This document shows positions 53,070 through 62,050 of a stretch of DNA of 64,000 bases, piece after piece (within the stretch, counting starts at the first letter, position 1; each line of letters opens with the position of its first letter). A program made the position numbers and the translations under genes. This DNA is from Kibdelosporangium persicum (GTDB lineage Bacteria > Actinomycetota > Actinomycetes > Mycobacteriales > Pseudonocardiaceae): contig NZ_JAAATY010000007.1 of NCBI RefSeq assembly GCF_013280595.1, positions 283,552-347,551 on the forward strand. The letters are read 5' to 3'. Below the pieces are notes generated by a model. It was not told the DNA's origin, searched no databases, and saw only the letters and a list, made by a program, of their open reading frames with translations.

Positions 53070-54014
53070 ATGATCCTCGTCACCGGAGGGCTCGGCTTCA
53101 TCGGCTCCCACACCGTCCGCGCCCTCACCGAGGCCGGCGAGGAGTGCGTCCTGCTCCAGCGCCGTACCCCGCAGGTCCCCTCGCACATGGCCGGCCTGCC
53201 CGTCCACGTCGTCCAGGCCGACGTCGCCGACCTCGACGCCCTGCTCGCCGTGGGCCGGCAGTACCCGATCACCGGGATCGTGCACCTCGCCGTCGCTCTG
53301 CCGTGGCCGGTGACCGACACCGACCCGATCGAGGCCACAAGGGGCGCACTGGACGCGTTCCTCAACATCGTCCGCGCCGCGCAGACCTGGGGTGTGCGCC
53401 GTGTCGTGAACGCGAGCACCATCGGCGTCTACGGCTTCGCCTCCGAAGGCGCGCTGACCGAGGACGTACCGATCCCCCTGGGGCACTTCCACGCCATCCC
53501 GACGTTCAAGAAGGTCACCGAACTTCTTGCCGGCCATCTCTCGGACGTGACCGGCGTGGACATCGTCAACGCACGCATCTCCGGCACCTGGGGGCCCGGC
53601 GGCCACCTGCCCGACCCGTTCTTCGCCGCCCCCTCCCTGGCTCATGCCGCAGCCCGGCGCAGCGAACCCGACCTGTCCGGACTCATCGCACCGCCGCACG
53701 CCGAAGACGCTCTCGATCTGCTCTACGTCAAGGACACCGGTCGCGCGCTCGCGCTGCTGCAGCTCGCCGGGAAGCTGAACCACTCCACGTACAACGTCGC
53801 CTCTGGTCGCGCCACGAGCAACGCCGACGTCGTCACCGCGATCAACTCCGTCGAGCCCGACTTCCAGTGCGAGCTCCCCTCGGCCGCAGACCGCCCGGTG
53901 CGCTGGCTCGACATCACACGCCTGCGCGAGGACACCGGGTTCGAGCCCCAGTACGACACCGCCGCGGCTGCCGCGGACTACATTGCCTGGCTGCGCGCGG
54001 GAAACCAGCGATAA
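53070..54014 (+). CDS. NAD-dependent epimerase/dehydratase family protein
   Basis: Encodes 314 residues from the ATG at 53070, behind AAAGGTGCGATC. The glycine motif MILVTGGLGFIGSHTV opens the Rossmann fold. The extended-SDR active site is partly altered: where YxxxK is expected the protein reads HAIPTFKKVTELL, with no tyrosine, so epimerase activity is doubtful and reductase-like or atypical chemistry is possible. It is regulated by the divergent MarR gene through the palindrome and terminated by the hairpin at 54058-54095. Confidence 0.87.
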   Translation: MILVTGGLGFIGSHTVRALTEAGEECVLLQRRTPQVPSHMAGLPVHVVQADVADLDALLAVGRQYPITGIVHLAVALPWPVTDTDPIEATRGALDAFLNIVRAAQTWGVRRVVNASTIGVYGFASEGALTEDVPIPLGHFHAIPTFKKVTELLAGHLSDVTGVDIVNARISGTWGPGGHLPDPFFAAPSLAHAAARRSEPDLSGLIAPPHAEDALDLLYVKDTGRALALLQLAGKLNHSTYNVASGRATSNADVVTAINSVEPDFQCELPSAADRPVRWLDITRLREDTGFEPQYDTAAAAADYIAWLRAGNQR

Positions 54015-54037
54015 CCCCCAGCCGCCCTCGGCTGCCG

Positions 54038-54760
54038 TCACGCAGATCCGATCGTTGCCTTGCCGGAGGACGATTCCCATCGTCCTCCGGCAAGGACCCT
54101 CACCAGTCCGACCTCGACCGTTCTCCACCTGCCCGCGGCGGGGAGCGTGATGCGTGCTTCAGGCCGGTTTACGATCCGGGGCCTTCCTTCGACGACGTAT
54201 CCGAGCGGGCCGCCGGTGGGGGACTGAAAGGTGAATCCGCTCGTCGAGTGTGTCTTGCGTACTCGGCTGGCGGCGTGGATTTCGTCGGCGAACACCACCA
54301 ACACGCCAAGGTCACGGGCCGGGATGCTCGCGGCCACTTGCACGGCGGCGAGCAGGTTGGCGGGGCCATCCGCGCCGGCCAGTGTCGGGTTGCGCATCGC
54401 GCCCGTCACGACGACGGGCTCTGATCGACCGAGGGATAGGTCAAGCAGGTATGCCGTTTCCTCGATCGTGTCCGTGCCCTGGGTGACGACGACGCCGTCC
54501 ACGCCATCTGCGAGACATCGGCGGATCGCCTCGATCAACTCCTCGAGGTCGTCGAAGGTGAGGGATGCGCCGGGAACCCGGCGGAAGTCCTGGACTTCGA
54601 CGGTGATGCCGGAGTCGGCCAGGCCGGGGACGGCGGCGACGAGTTGGTCAGCCGACAGCGCTGGTACGACGCCACCGCCTTCGCTGGCAGTCATGGCGAT
54701 GGTGCCACCGAGGCCGAACACCGTCACACGGCGTCCAGGCGTTGCGGAGAGGTCGGGCAC
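54038..54760 (-). CDS. L-asparaginase (type I/II fold), C-terminally shortened
   Basis: Encodes 240 residues, against about 320-340 for the family. The N-terminal domain is complete, with the nucleophile Thr20 (FGLGGTIAM) and the second active-site segment VVTQGTDTIEETAY near residue 92, plus TGAMRNPTLAGADGPANL. The C-terminal domain needed for the intimate dimer is absent: similarity stops near VEVGLVRVLAGG and the frame ends in codons made by the hairpin at 54058-54095. It looks truncated by the junction with the epimerase unit and is probably inactive or altered. The start codon has no convincing ribosome site. Confidence 0.75.
   Translation of the reverse strand: MPDLSATPGRRVTVFGLGGTIAMTASEGGGVVPALSADQLVAAVPGLADSGITVEVQDFRRVPGASLTFDDLEELIEAIRRCLADGVDGVVVTQGTDTIEETAYLLDLSLGRSEPVVVTGAMRNPTLAGADGPANLLAAVQVAASIPARDLGVLVVFADEIHAASRVRKTHSTSGFTFQSPTGGPLGYVVEGRPRIVNRPEARITLPAAGRWRTVEVGLVRVLAGGRWESSSGKATIGSA
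54058..54095. terminator. 16-bp terminator hairpin
   Basis: CCTTGCCGGAGGACGA pairs perfectly with TCGTCCTCCGGCAAGG around TTCCCA. It lies 43 nt after the epimerase stop and, on the opposite strand, inside the last codons of the asparaginase frame. Confidence 0.75.
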
Positions 54761-54796
54761 AGGCGTCCTGTCGGCTGTCGAGGAAGGCGATCACAG

Positions 54797-54925
54797 CAGC
54801 CTATTGTCTGCCGCATCCGGCAGCTGCGAGCCCTGCATCTCACCGATGTGCGCGGCGGCCGGTTGCACGTCGACGACCGCGCCATCCCTCTCGGGGTCCC
54901 CGTCCGGCTCCGGTTTGCTGTGACA
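54797..54925 (+). pseudogene. Possible site-specific recombinase fragment
   Basis: IRQLRALHLTDVRGGRLHVD, then DRAIPL resembles the strand-rich segment after the catalytic Arg of tyrosine recombinases. About 40 codons, no start, no catalytic residues after it. Tentative. Confidence 0.35.
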
Positions 54926-54936
54926 AGGAGATCGCC

Positions 54937-55446
54937 ATGTCAAGAATCCTCGCGGCCCAGAATGGGCGGCGCATGCAGTCGCGCTCGAGCGGCCAGGACT
55001 GGATCGTGTCATGGCATCCACCGCGAACTCCTCTTGAGGGCACACCACACGGAGCAGCTGGCGTCTGTTTGACCAGCGACCACCAACTCGTCTTGATCAG
55101 CCACGACGGCAAGCACTGGGGCTTTCCGGCCGGCCGGCCGGAGGGCCACGAAAGCCCAGAGGAAACACTTCACCGGGAGATGCTCGAGGAGGCGTGCGCG
55201 ACTGTGACGGGCGCGCAACTGCTGGGCTTTGCCCGCAGTGAATGCGTCAACGGATGGCAGTACGGCCTTGTCCTCGTCCGGTCCTACTGGCGAGCCGATG
55301 TCGAAGTCGCGCCCTGGAAACCGATGTACGAGATCCGGCACCGTCGTCTGGTCGCGGCAGCCGAGGCAACCGATCACGTGAGAGATCCTGACCCGGTCGC
55401 CACCCGCATCTCGCACCGTGCTCTGGCGGAGGCTGGGCTCAGCTAG
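54937..55446 (+). CDS. NUDIX hydrolase
   Basis: Encodes 169 residues from the ATG at 54937, behind AAGGAGATCGCC. The Nudix box is GRPEGHESPEETLHREMLEE followed by ACA, matching GX5EX7REUXEEXGU except that Cys replaces the last Gly. It would hydrolyse a nucleoside diphosphate linked to another group; the substrate cannot be told from sequence. It stands alone, downstream of a recombinase-like fragment and before a dead PucR gene. Confidence 0.87.
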   Translation: MSRILAAQNGRRMQSRSSGQDWIVSWHPPRTPLEGTPHGAAGVCLTSDHQLVLISHDGKHWGFPAGRPEGHESPEETLHREMLEEACATVTGAQLLGFARSECVNGWQYGLVLVRSYWRADVEVAPWKPMYEIRHRRLVAAAEATDHVRDPDPVATRISHRALAEAGLS

Positions 55447-55489
55447 CCCCAGCAGGCTTCCCAGACAGGGCAAGCACATGAGTGGTGGC

Positions 55490-56170
55490 CGAACCGAGTC
55501 TGTCCCTGTGTACTGTGAACCTCGGGATCCAGATGCCCTCATGGCACCTCCACCCACCCGGAGTTCGTTTCAGGGTTCACCGACGGCGACGCCGCGACCC
55601 GTCGCGTCGAAGCCCTGCTGCTGAGGAACTTCGATGCCACCGAGGTGCTGGTCACCACCAAGCAAGGCTAGCTGTTGTGCGTCGCGCCCGGAGTGTTGGT
55701 CGACGCGGCCACCGAATTCGCCCGCCACCTTGAGGTTGTCCTCTCGCCCGAGCGGAGATGGCAGGTCGCTGTGGGACGGGCGCATCCTGGCCCCGGCGGG
55801 ATCCTCCGATCCTATGAGGAGGCCCGCAGCACGTTGGAACTCGCTGACTCCCTTGGTCTGGACGCCCGTGTCCTCAAAGCGACCGAACTTTTGGTCTTCC
55901 AGGTGCTGTTCCGCGACCGGTCAGCGATCATCGACCTCGTCAACACCGTCCTCGGCCCACTCGACAACACTCGTGGTGGCGCGCGACCACTCCTGGAGAC
56001 GCTCTCGGCCTACTTCGCGGAGGCCGACAACGCGGCCGCTGTCGCCCGGCGGTTGTTTCTCAGCGTTCGGGCCGTCACCTATCGTCTCGACCGGATCAAG
56101 CACTGACCGGCCACGATCCGCGAAATCCGGCACAGCGATTCACTTGGGACGCGCCAGCACCGGGTGTGGT
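55490..56170 (+). pseudogene. PucR/CdaR-type regulator, multiply broken
   Basis: VEALLLRNFDATEVLVTTKQ is followed by a TAG stop. The main open part (55675-56106) carries the GGDEF-like middle domain (RWQVAVGRAHPGPGGILRSY) and the C-terminal helix-turn-helix (AVARRLFLSVRAVTYRLDRI). A one-base shift then separates the natural end (LTGHDPRNPAQRFTWDA). At least three lesions are visible, and the N-terminus is missing. Confidence 0.8.
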
Positions 56171-56329
56171 CGGCTGTGCTCGTTGGGCATGCGGTCGTCG
56201 CCCAGCGCTGACGGGCGCTGTTCGGCGGGGCAAGCTGCCGGGGTAGCACCGCCGACATCACCCAGGCCCGCCACGCCCGGCGTGACCGACTGGCTCGAAC
56301 ATACGCTCGGCGGGCCTACCTGCGCTCAT

Positions 56330-56515
56330 GACGCCTCGCGGTGCGCCAGCCGACGACTTGAGGGACGCACCGTCCCGGCTCAACCGGTCCTACGGCCTGG
56401 ACTACAGGACGATCATGTCCGGTGCGCTGCTAGCCGTGCTGCCGCTGGTGGTGCTGTTCGTGCCGTTCGCCCGCAACTTCATCGCCGACGCCGTGAGTGC
56501 GCCCTGCGCGGCTGA
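56330..56515 (+). pseudogene. Sugar ABC-transporter permease, last helix only
   Basis: YGLDYRTIMSGALLAVLPLV, then VLFVPFARNFIADAVSA is the last membrane helix and tail of a MalG-type permease. The rest of the gene is absent and the frame runs into the antisense of the YbaB gene. Confidence 0.65.
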
Positions 56516-56524
56516 CCGCGAGTC

Positions 56525-57097
56525 CTACCAGGGGAGGTTTTCCTCGTCGTCGTCGGTCTCCGTGTCCTTGCGCCGCGGAGGCCGCCCCTGCGGAGCATTG
56601 GCCTGGGGAGCGTTGCCCTGCGGGGAATCCGGTTCGGACCCGGCCGGTTCGTCGTCGTCTTCCTCGTCGTCTTCCTCGTCGTCTTCCTCGTCGTCGGCAT
56701 CCGGGTCGGGGAAGCGGCTGCGCAGGTTGTCGACCATGAGCGTGCGGGTCTGCGGGTCCTGCTCGCCGATCTCCTCGTCCATGATGTCCGAGACGCGATC
56801 GGCGATCTGCGACTGGGCACGCCGCATGGTGGTGAGGATCTGGTCGGACAGCTCCTCGAGCGGCATCGTGCGGGCCGAGCCGGCCAACTGCAGCCTGGTG
56901 ATGCTGCCGTCGGCGCGTACGGTGACCTTGACCGAACCGTCGCTGTTGGACGAGGTCAGCCGCAGCTCCTCGGTGCGTTGCTGCGTGGCCTGGTAGCGCT
57001 GAGCCTTCTCGGCGAGGCCCTGCGCCCAGGCGTTGACCCCGGCCATCGCCTCTTCCGGGCTGCGCATCAGGTGGCCGAGTCCGTTCGGGCTCGTCAT
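56525..57097 (-). CDS. YbaB/EbfC-family protein with long acidic tail
   Basis: Encodes 190 residues from the ATG at 57097 (AAGGAT at 7 nt). Residues 1-110 form a YbaB/EbfC domain (GSVKVTVRADGSITRLQLAG), a dimeric nucleoid-associated fold that recurs in actinobacterial type VII/RHS loci. Residues 120-190 are disordered, with a run of about 20 Asp/Glu encoded by a 12-bp tandem repeat, then Gly/Asn/Pro-rich sequence. It is the last gene of the RHS operon, 32 nt behind the toxin, where an immunity gene would be expected. The acidic tail could mimic DNA or act as a chaperone; that is speculation. Confidence 0.87.
   Translation of the reverse strand: MTSPNGLGHLMRSPEEAMAGVNAWAQGLAEKAQRYQATQQRTEELRLTSSNSDGSVKVTVRADGSITRLQLAGSARTMPLEELSDQILTTMRRAQSQIADRVSDIMDEEIGEQDPQTRTLMVDNLRSRFPDPDADDEEDDEEDDEEDDDEPAGSEPDSPQGNAPQANAPQGRPPRRKDTETDDDEENLPW
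56652..56695. repeat. 12-bp tandem repeat, 3.7 copies
   Basis: TCGTCGTCTTCC occurs three times in tandem (56652-56687) plus a partial fourth copy. It encodes the alternating Asp/Glu run of the YbaB protein on the minus strand and may vary in length by replication slippage. Confidence 0.9.
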
Positions 57098-57129
57098 GTC
57101 ACATCCTTCTCTGGCTCAAGGCAAGAACA

Positions 57130-60100
57130 TCAGGCGAACGAGAACTGCTGTCCCTTGGGGTCCTTCTTCCACGGTACGAAGCCACCCTTGCCGTCCGGCG
57201 CCAGGAACTCGCCGGTGATCGTGTCCATCCGGGTGCCCTTCGGCGGAAGGTCGGCCAACGGCATCATGCCATTGGCCTTCAGCTTGTCCACCACTTCCGG
57301 CGTGACGTTCTTGTACTCCGCGTTGATCTCGATGTAGTCCCGGATGGACCGCTCGAACGGGTTGGGCGAGTTCGGGAACTTGACGTCGTCGCTGACCTTG
57401 ACGTTGTACTCGATCTTGACGTTGTCCGGCAGGCCCGACTTCTGCCACGCCTCGCCGTTGACCCGGTCGACGAAGTCCTTCACGGCCTTCTCCACGCCGC
57501 CGTGGTGCGCCTTGTTCGCCTTGTCGGTCAGCGGCGTCAGGTTGTCCGACGTGCCCTTCCCGCCGAGGTTGTCGTTCTCCAGGTGCCCCTTGATCCACTT
57601 GGTGTCCGGGGCCATGTTGTTGTCGCTGAGGTGGTCGGCCAGCTCCTGGGAAAGCTTGTTCTCGCCGTACCATTCCCCGGTCACGGGGTCCTGCTTGTTG
57701 GTGGTGATCGCAGCCTGGTTCAGGTCCTCGACGTCGGTCAGGTGCCCCGGCTTGGGCGAGTTGCCCGCGGCGTTGCTGGTCGAGTTCCCCTTGCCGTAGG
57801 TCCCGCCGCCCTCCTTACCGCCACCCTGCTGCTGGGTACGCCCGGACTTCGGGTCGACGTCCGACCGCCTGGGTTTCTTGGCAGGCTGCCCAAGCTGGCC
57901 CCCGTCGTGGTCGCCGCCAGGGCGTTTGGGCGGCCGGTTGCCGGAACCGCCCGCGCCACAAGGGGCCTTGTACATCAGGCCGAGCGGGTCGGTCTGCAGC
58001 AACGGGTTGGGCACGTACGCGGCGGGATCCGGCGCGGGACGCAGTCCCAACGGGTCCTGACTGAGATACCGGCCGGTCGCGGGGTCGTAGTACCGGTACA
58101 CGTTGTAGTGCAAGCCGGTCTCGGGATCGGCGTACTGGCCGGGGAACCGCAGCGGGATACCGCCGGGTGTCGTCACCTTGCCCCACAAGGTCGCCCGGCG
58201 CCGCCACGTCAGCCCGGTCGTCGCGGCGGCCAGTTCAGTGGGCGAGCCGAGCTGGTCGGTCACGACCATGTTGACCCGGCGCGCACCGCCGATGAGCTCG
58301 GCCTGGGCGATCGGACGATCGTCGGCGGGGTGCCGTTCCCACGTCAGCACGTGCCGGATTCCCTGCGCGTCGGTGTACACCTGTTCGATGAGCTGGGTGT
58401 TGGCCCAGCCGAAGTCGACGCGTTCCGCCACCGTGCCGTCGGGCCTGAGCCGCAGCTTGGCGATCCGGCGTCCGAGCGGGTCGTAGAGGTATCGCCAGCG
58501 GGAACCGTCCGGCGTTGTCACGCCGGTCATCCGATCGAGCGGATCCCAGCTGTACAGCCAAGTCTGCGCACCGGCCGCCGGGTCGACGAGCGTGCGCCTG
58601 ATCAGACGGCCCTGCGAGTCGTACGTGTAGCCCACGACTCCGGCCGAGGACAGCGTGTTCGCGACGTAGGTGCGCGTGCCGTTCTCGGCCTCGGGCGGCC
58701 ACTGACCGGCCACTGTGGACTCGACGAGGTGGCCGGCGGGGTCGTACCGGTAGCTCTCGTGATGGTCGGCCGCGGCCACTTCGACGACACGACCGGCCGG
58801 GTCGTAGCCGTACCGCGTCACGCCTGACAGCGCGTCGGTCACCGCGTTCAGCGAACCGTCGGGCCGGTAGTCGAGTCGTCGCTGCTGCAACGGGCCGGAC
58901 GGACTGGCGAGCGTTTGCCCGGTAAGGAGTTCCGCGTCGAACGACTGGGTGAGTTCGAGGGAGTCGTCGATCGTCCGGCGCAGTTCCCGGCCGGCTCGGT
59001 CGTGGTCGAAGCGCATTTCGTGCCCGGCGAACGTCAGTGTCGAAGGGATCCCGTCGCCGTCCACCCGCCAGTGACTGTCCACACCGGACGACGTGCGCCG
59101 GGAGACGACGTTGCCCGCACTGTCGTAGGAGAACACCACGCTGTTGCCGTTCGTCGTCTCCCTGAGCACGCGTCCGGACTCGTCACGGTCGAACTCCAGC
59201 GCGGCGTCGGCGTTCGCCGCGCGGACGAGCCTGCCGACTGGGTCGTAGGTGTACTCGGTGATGCCGGCCGGCGTATGCCGCCTGACGATGTTGCCCAGCA
59301 GGTCGCGGGTGTAGTCGATCGCCTCGCCGAGCCCGTTGACCGAGCGGACGAGTTGACCGGCCGCGTCGTAGAAGAACCGGAGCACCCTGCCGTCGAAGTC
59401 GCGTTCCTCGACCAGTCGCCCGGCCGGGTCATAACGGTAGTGCCAGGTCAGGCCGGCCGGGTTGGTGACCGACGTCAGCTTGAGTTCGGTGTCGTAGCTG
59501 TAGGTTGTGCGGGCACCGTTGGCGTCGATTGTGGCGGTACACAAGCCGAATGGGCCGTACTCGGCGAGTTCGGTCCCGCCGGTGACCGTCTTGTGCTCGA
59601 TCTCGTTGCCCTCGGCGTCATAACGCCACTGCTCACGCGCGCCGGTTCGGCCGATCCGCGCTGCCCGAAGGCCTTCCACGGTCCACTCGAACCGGACCTG
59701 GCCGCCGAACACGTCGGTCCGCGCCCGGGGACGGCCGAACAAGTCCCGGTACTCGCTCTCGTCCTCGCCGGATTCCGGCTCTCCGTCGGCATCTCCGGCG
59801 GGCAACCCGGTCGCGACGCCGATCTGTTCGCTGGTCAGGTCCGGAACACCCGCGCCCGGCTGCCCGGTGTACTCACGCGACCAGGTGCGTTCGCCTTCGG
59901 CGACCTCGATGATCAACGGCTGGGCCGGATCGGAGTTGACCGACACGACGGAGCCGTCGGGCCGGACGACGCCGCTGAGCCTGCCGAAGGCGTCGTAGGT
60001 GAAGGAAGTGGTACGGCCCAACGGATCCGTGCGGGACAACAGCTTGTCGTAGCGGTCGTGCACGAATTCCGTGACATTCCCGAGCGGATCGGTCTCCCGC

Positions 60101-62037
60101 ACCACCTGACGCAGGTCGTTCAGTTCGAACGTCGTGGTGTGGCCGAGGGAGTCCGTGTACCGGGTGACACCTGGCTTGTACTCGAAGGTGCCATCGAGGT
60201 AGCCCTTGTCGCCGACTGTGCGGACGCACCTGCCCTGGTCGTCGTAGACGTACCGGTACCAGGCGCCGTTGCGGTCCTGCCAGCCCAGCACCCGGCCGGA
60301 GTCGTCGTAGTCGAACACCATCGGCTTGCCGGACGAGTTGACCACGGCGGTCAGCCGGCCGAGGTGGTCGTAGCCGAACGCCGCCACCTGGACCGTCATT
60401 CCGCCCGAGGCGTCCACAACGGACAGACGGCGCAGCCTGCGGTCCTCGATGCCCAGGTCGACCCGGTAACCGTCGGAGTGCAGCCAGGACACCGGAACGC
60501 CGTCGGCGTTGTGCTCGATCCGGATGACACTGTCACCGCCGCCTTCGATGGCGGTCAGCGGGTGCGTGCCATCCGCGGCCGGCTTGGCCGCGAATGTCAG
60601 GGTCCGCCGCCGCGCTGGATCGTTGATGACATACGCGCCGGAAGCGTCGATGCTCAGCGGCCAGCGCGGGCCTTCCAACGGCTCCTGCGGCCGGCCACCG
60701 GGCGACGGCAGCGGGTAGACCAGGATCATACCGTCCGGCGAGAAGTAGCAGGCGTGCTCCTTGTCCAGCTCCAGCCGCTGGTCCACACTGGACGCCCACG
60801 ACGGGCCGAACAGCCTGCCCGCACGGTAGGACGAGACATGCGTGCGCTGCAGCACGAGCTCAAGCGCACCGGGGAAGCTTACGTCGTCCTGGATCAGGAT
60901 CATCTCGCCGGACGCGACGTCGATCGGGTCGGACTTGCACACGCGGTTGTCCGGACCGACGCCGGTGTCCCGCGCATTGTCGGGCTTGTTGGGGTTCGGC
61001 GACGGGTCGGGTGTCTTGCCGCTGCCGGAAGGACCGCTGCCGGAAGGCGTGGTCGATCCGCCGCCAGGGGTGGGGGAAGGCGTCGAGTCCGGACCGCCCT
61101 TGGGGGTGGGGGAGGGATCCGGGCCACCCTTGGGAGTTCCGCCACCGTCAGGCGAACCCGACGGTGTCGTACTGCCGTTCCCGCTTCCTGAAGGTGTGGT
61201 GTCGCCGTTGCCGCCCTTGGGCACGCTGGTGTCCTTCGGCGGCGGGCCGATGTCGCCGTTCTTCTTGATCGGGTCGACCTTGCCCGGCTTGATGTTCCGG
61301 AACGCCTTGGCCGCGTCGGAGAACAGGTCCCCGGCCCGCTTCAGCAACGGGATCAGGTTCTTGATGGCCTTGATCAGCCGGTTGGTGAACTGGGCGATGT
61401 TCGCGGCGGTCTTGGCCACCGCGTTGACCACCTGTGGCACCACCCACGTCAGCCCGATGCCGAGGGTGAACAGCACCTGCAGCGCCCAGCTGATCATGTG
61501 CCCGACCAGCTCGGCGATGATGTCCCGGACCAGCGCACGGACCGCCGCGACGACCTCACCGGCGGTCTGGACACCGCTGGACGCGCCCTCGCAGCCCTGC
61601 TGTGCCGAATTCAGCAGCGCGACCGTGTCGTCGACTCGCTTGCGGTACGCGTCAGCGGACGCACCGGTCCACGACGCGGTGTCCGCCTCGGTCATCTTGG
61701 CGAGGTCCTGGCCGATGGCGCCGAGCTCGGTGGCGACGTTCTTCCAGGTCTGCGCCTGGGCCTTGACTTCGTCGGCATTGCCGGTGAGGCCGTCGAGGGC
61801 CTCCTTGAGCGGTCCGACATGCTCCATCAGCCAGCCGACACCGTTGGCGAGGATCGCTCCGAACGGGTCGAGCGCCACCGACAGCGCATCCAGCGCGGTG
61901 CCGACTGTGCCCAGCGCGACCGAAGCCCACTCGCCGCTCTCGATGGCGGACTTCAGTTCGTGCCCGGACTCCAGCAACGACATGCCGGTGTACCACTGAG
62001 TCGAGTCCTGGACCGGAGCGACCAGGGGGTTCGTCAC
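57130..62037 (-). CDS. RHS-repeat polymorphic toxin with WXG-like N-terminus and probable nuclease tip
   Basis: Encodes 1635 residues. Residues 1-190 are helical, with TASWTGASADAYRKRV, a WxG-like export module linked to type VII secretion. Hydrophobic helices (about 170-205) and a Gly/Ser/Pro/Thr-rich linker (about 265-355) follow. Residues 370-1330 hold dozens of YDxxGR-type RHS/YD repeats and end in the hallmark core GQYADPETGLHYNVYRYYDP, then DPLGL. Beyond about 1345 lies the variable tip; GHLENDNLGGKGTSDNL, then TPLTDKANKAHHGGVE near 1485-1520 resembles His-metal DNA/RNA non-specific nucleases. It would be a contact or secreted toxin released from the RHS shell. It sits between EspC-like and YbaB genes in one operon. 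Confidence 0.92.
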   Translation of the reverse strand: MTNPLVAPVQDSTQWYTGMSLLESGHELKSAIESGEWASVALGTVGTALDALSVALDPFGAILANGVGWLMEHVGPLKEALDGLTGNADEVKAQAQTWKNVATELGAIGQDLAKMTEADTASWTGASADAYRKRVDDTVALLNSAQQGCEGASSGVQTAGEVVAAVRALVRDIIAELVGHMISWALQVLFTLGIGLTWVVPQVVNAVAKTAANIAQFTNRLIKAIKNLIPLLKRAGDLFSDAAKAFRNIKPGKVDPIKKNGDIGPPPKDTSVPKGGNGDTTPSGSGNGSTTPSGSPDGGGTPKGGPDPSPTPKGGPDSTPSPTPGGGSTTPSGSGPSGSGKTPDPSPNPNKPDNARDTGVGPDNRVCKSDPIDVASGEMILIQDDVSFPGALELVLQRTHVSSYRAGRLFGPSWASSVDQRLELDKEHACYFSPDGMILVYPLPSPGGRPQEPLEGPRWPLSIDASGAYVINDPARRRTLTFAAKPAADGTHPLTAIEGGGDSVIRIEHNADGVPVSWLHSDGYRVDLGIEDRRLRRLSVVDASGGMTVQVAAFGYDHLGRLTAVVNSSGKPMVFDYDDSGRVLGWQDRNGAWYRYVYDDQGRCVRTVGDKGYLDGTFEYKPGVTRYTDSLGHTTTFELNDLRQVVRETDPLGNVTEFVHDRYDKLLSRTDPLGRTTSFTYDAFGRLSGVVRPDGSVVSVNSDPAQPLIIEVAEGERTWSREYTGQPGAGVPDLTSEQIGVATGLPAGDADGEPESGEDESEYRDLFGRPRARTDVFGGQVRFEWTVEGLRAARIGRTGAREQWRYDAEGNEIEHKTVTGGTELAEYGPFGLCTATIDANGARTTYSYDTELKLTSVTNPAGLTWHYRYDPAGRLVEERDFDGRVLRFFYDAAGQLVRSVNGLGEAIDYTRDLLGNIVRRHTPAGITEYTYDPVGRLVRAANADAALEFDRDESGRVLRETTNGNSVVFSYDSAGNVVSRRTSSGVDSHWRVDGDGIPSTLTFAGHEMRFDHDRAGRELRRTIDDSLELTQSFDAELLTGQTLASPSGPLQQRRLDYRPDGSLNAVTDALSGVTRYGYDPAGRVVEVAAADHHESYRYDPAGHLVESTVAGQWPPEAENGTRTYVANTLSSAGVVGYTYDSQGRLIRRTLVDPAAGAQTWLYSWDPLDRMTGVTTPDGSRWRYLYDPLGRRIAKLRLRPDGTVAERVDFGWANTQLIEQVYTDAQGIRHVLTWERHPADDRPIAQAELIGGARRVNMVVTDQLGSPTELAAATTGLTWRRRATLWGKVTTPGGIPLRFPGQYADPETGLHYNVYRYYDPATGRYLSQDPLGLRPAPDPAAYVPNPLLQTDPLGLMYKAPCGAGGSGNRPPKRPGGDHDGGQLGQPAKKPRRSDVDPKSGRTQQQGGGKEGGGTYGKGNSTSNAAGNSPKPGHLTDVEDLNQAAITTNKQDPVTGEWYGENKLSQELADHLSDNNMAPDTKWIKGHLENDNLGGKGTSDNLTPLTDKANKAHHGGVEKAVKDFVDRVNGEAWQKSGLPDNVKIEYNVKVSDDVKFPNSPNPFERSIRDYIEINAEYKNVTPEVVDKLKANGMMPLADLPPKGTRMDTITGEFLAPDGKGGFVPWKKDPKGQQFSFA

Positions 62038-62050
62038 TACGCGAGCTCCT

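Noticed and set aside
56652..56695. A CRISPR-like repeat
   Set aside because: The copies are contiguous 12-mers without spacers and encode an Asp/Glu run.
58915..61191. A 758-codon forward ORF opposite the RHS toxin gene
   Set aside because: Antisense shadow of the repeat region. No domain, and its codon pattern follows from the reverse-strand gene.
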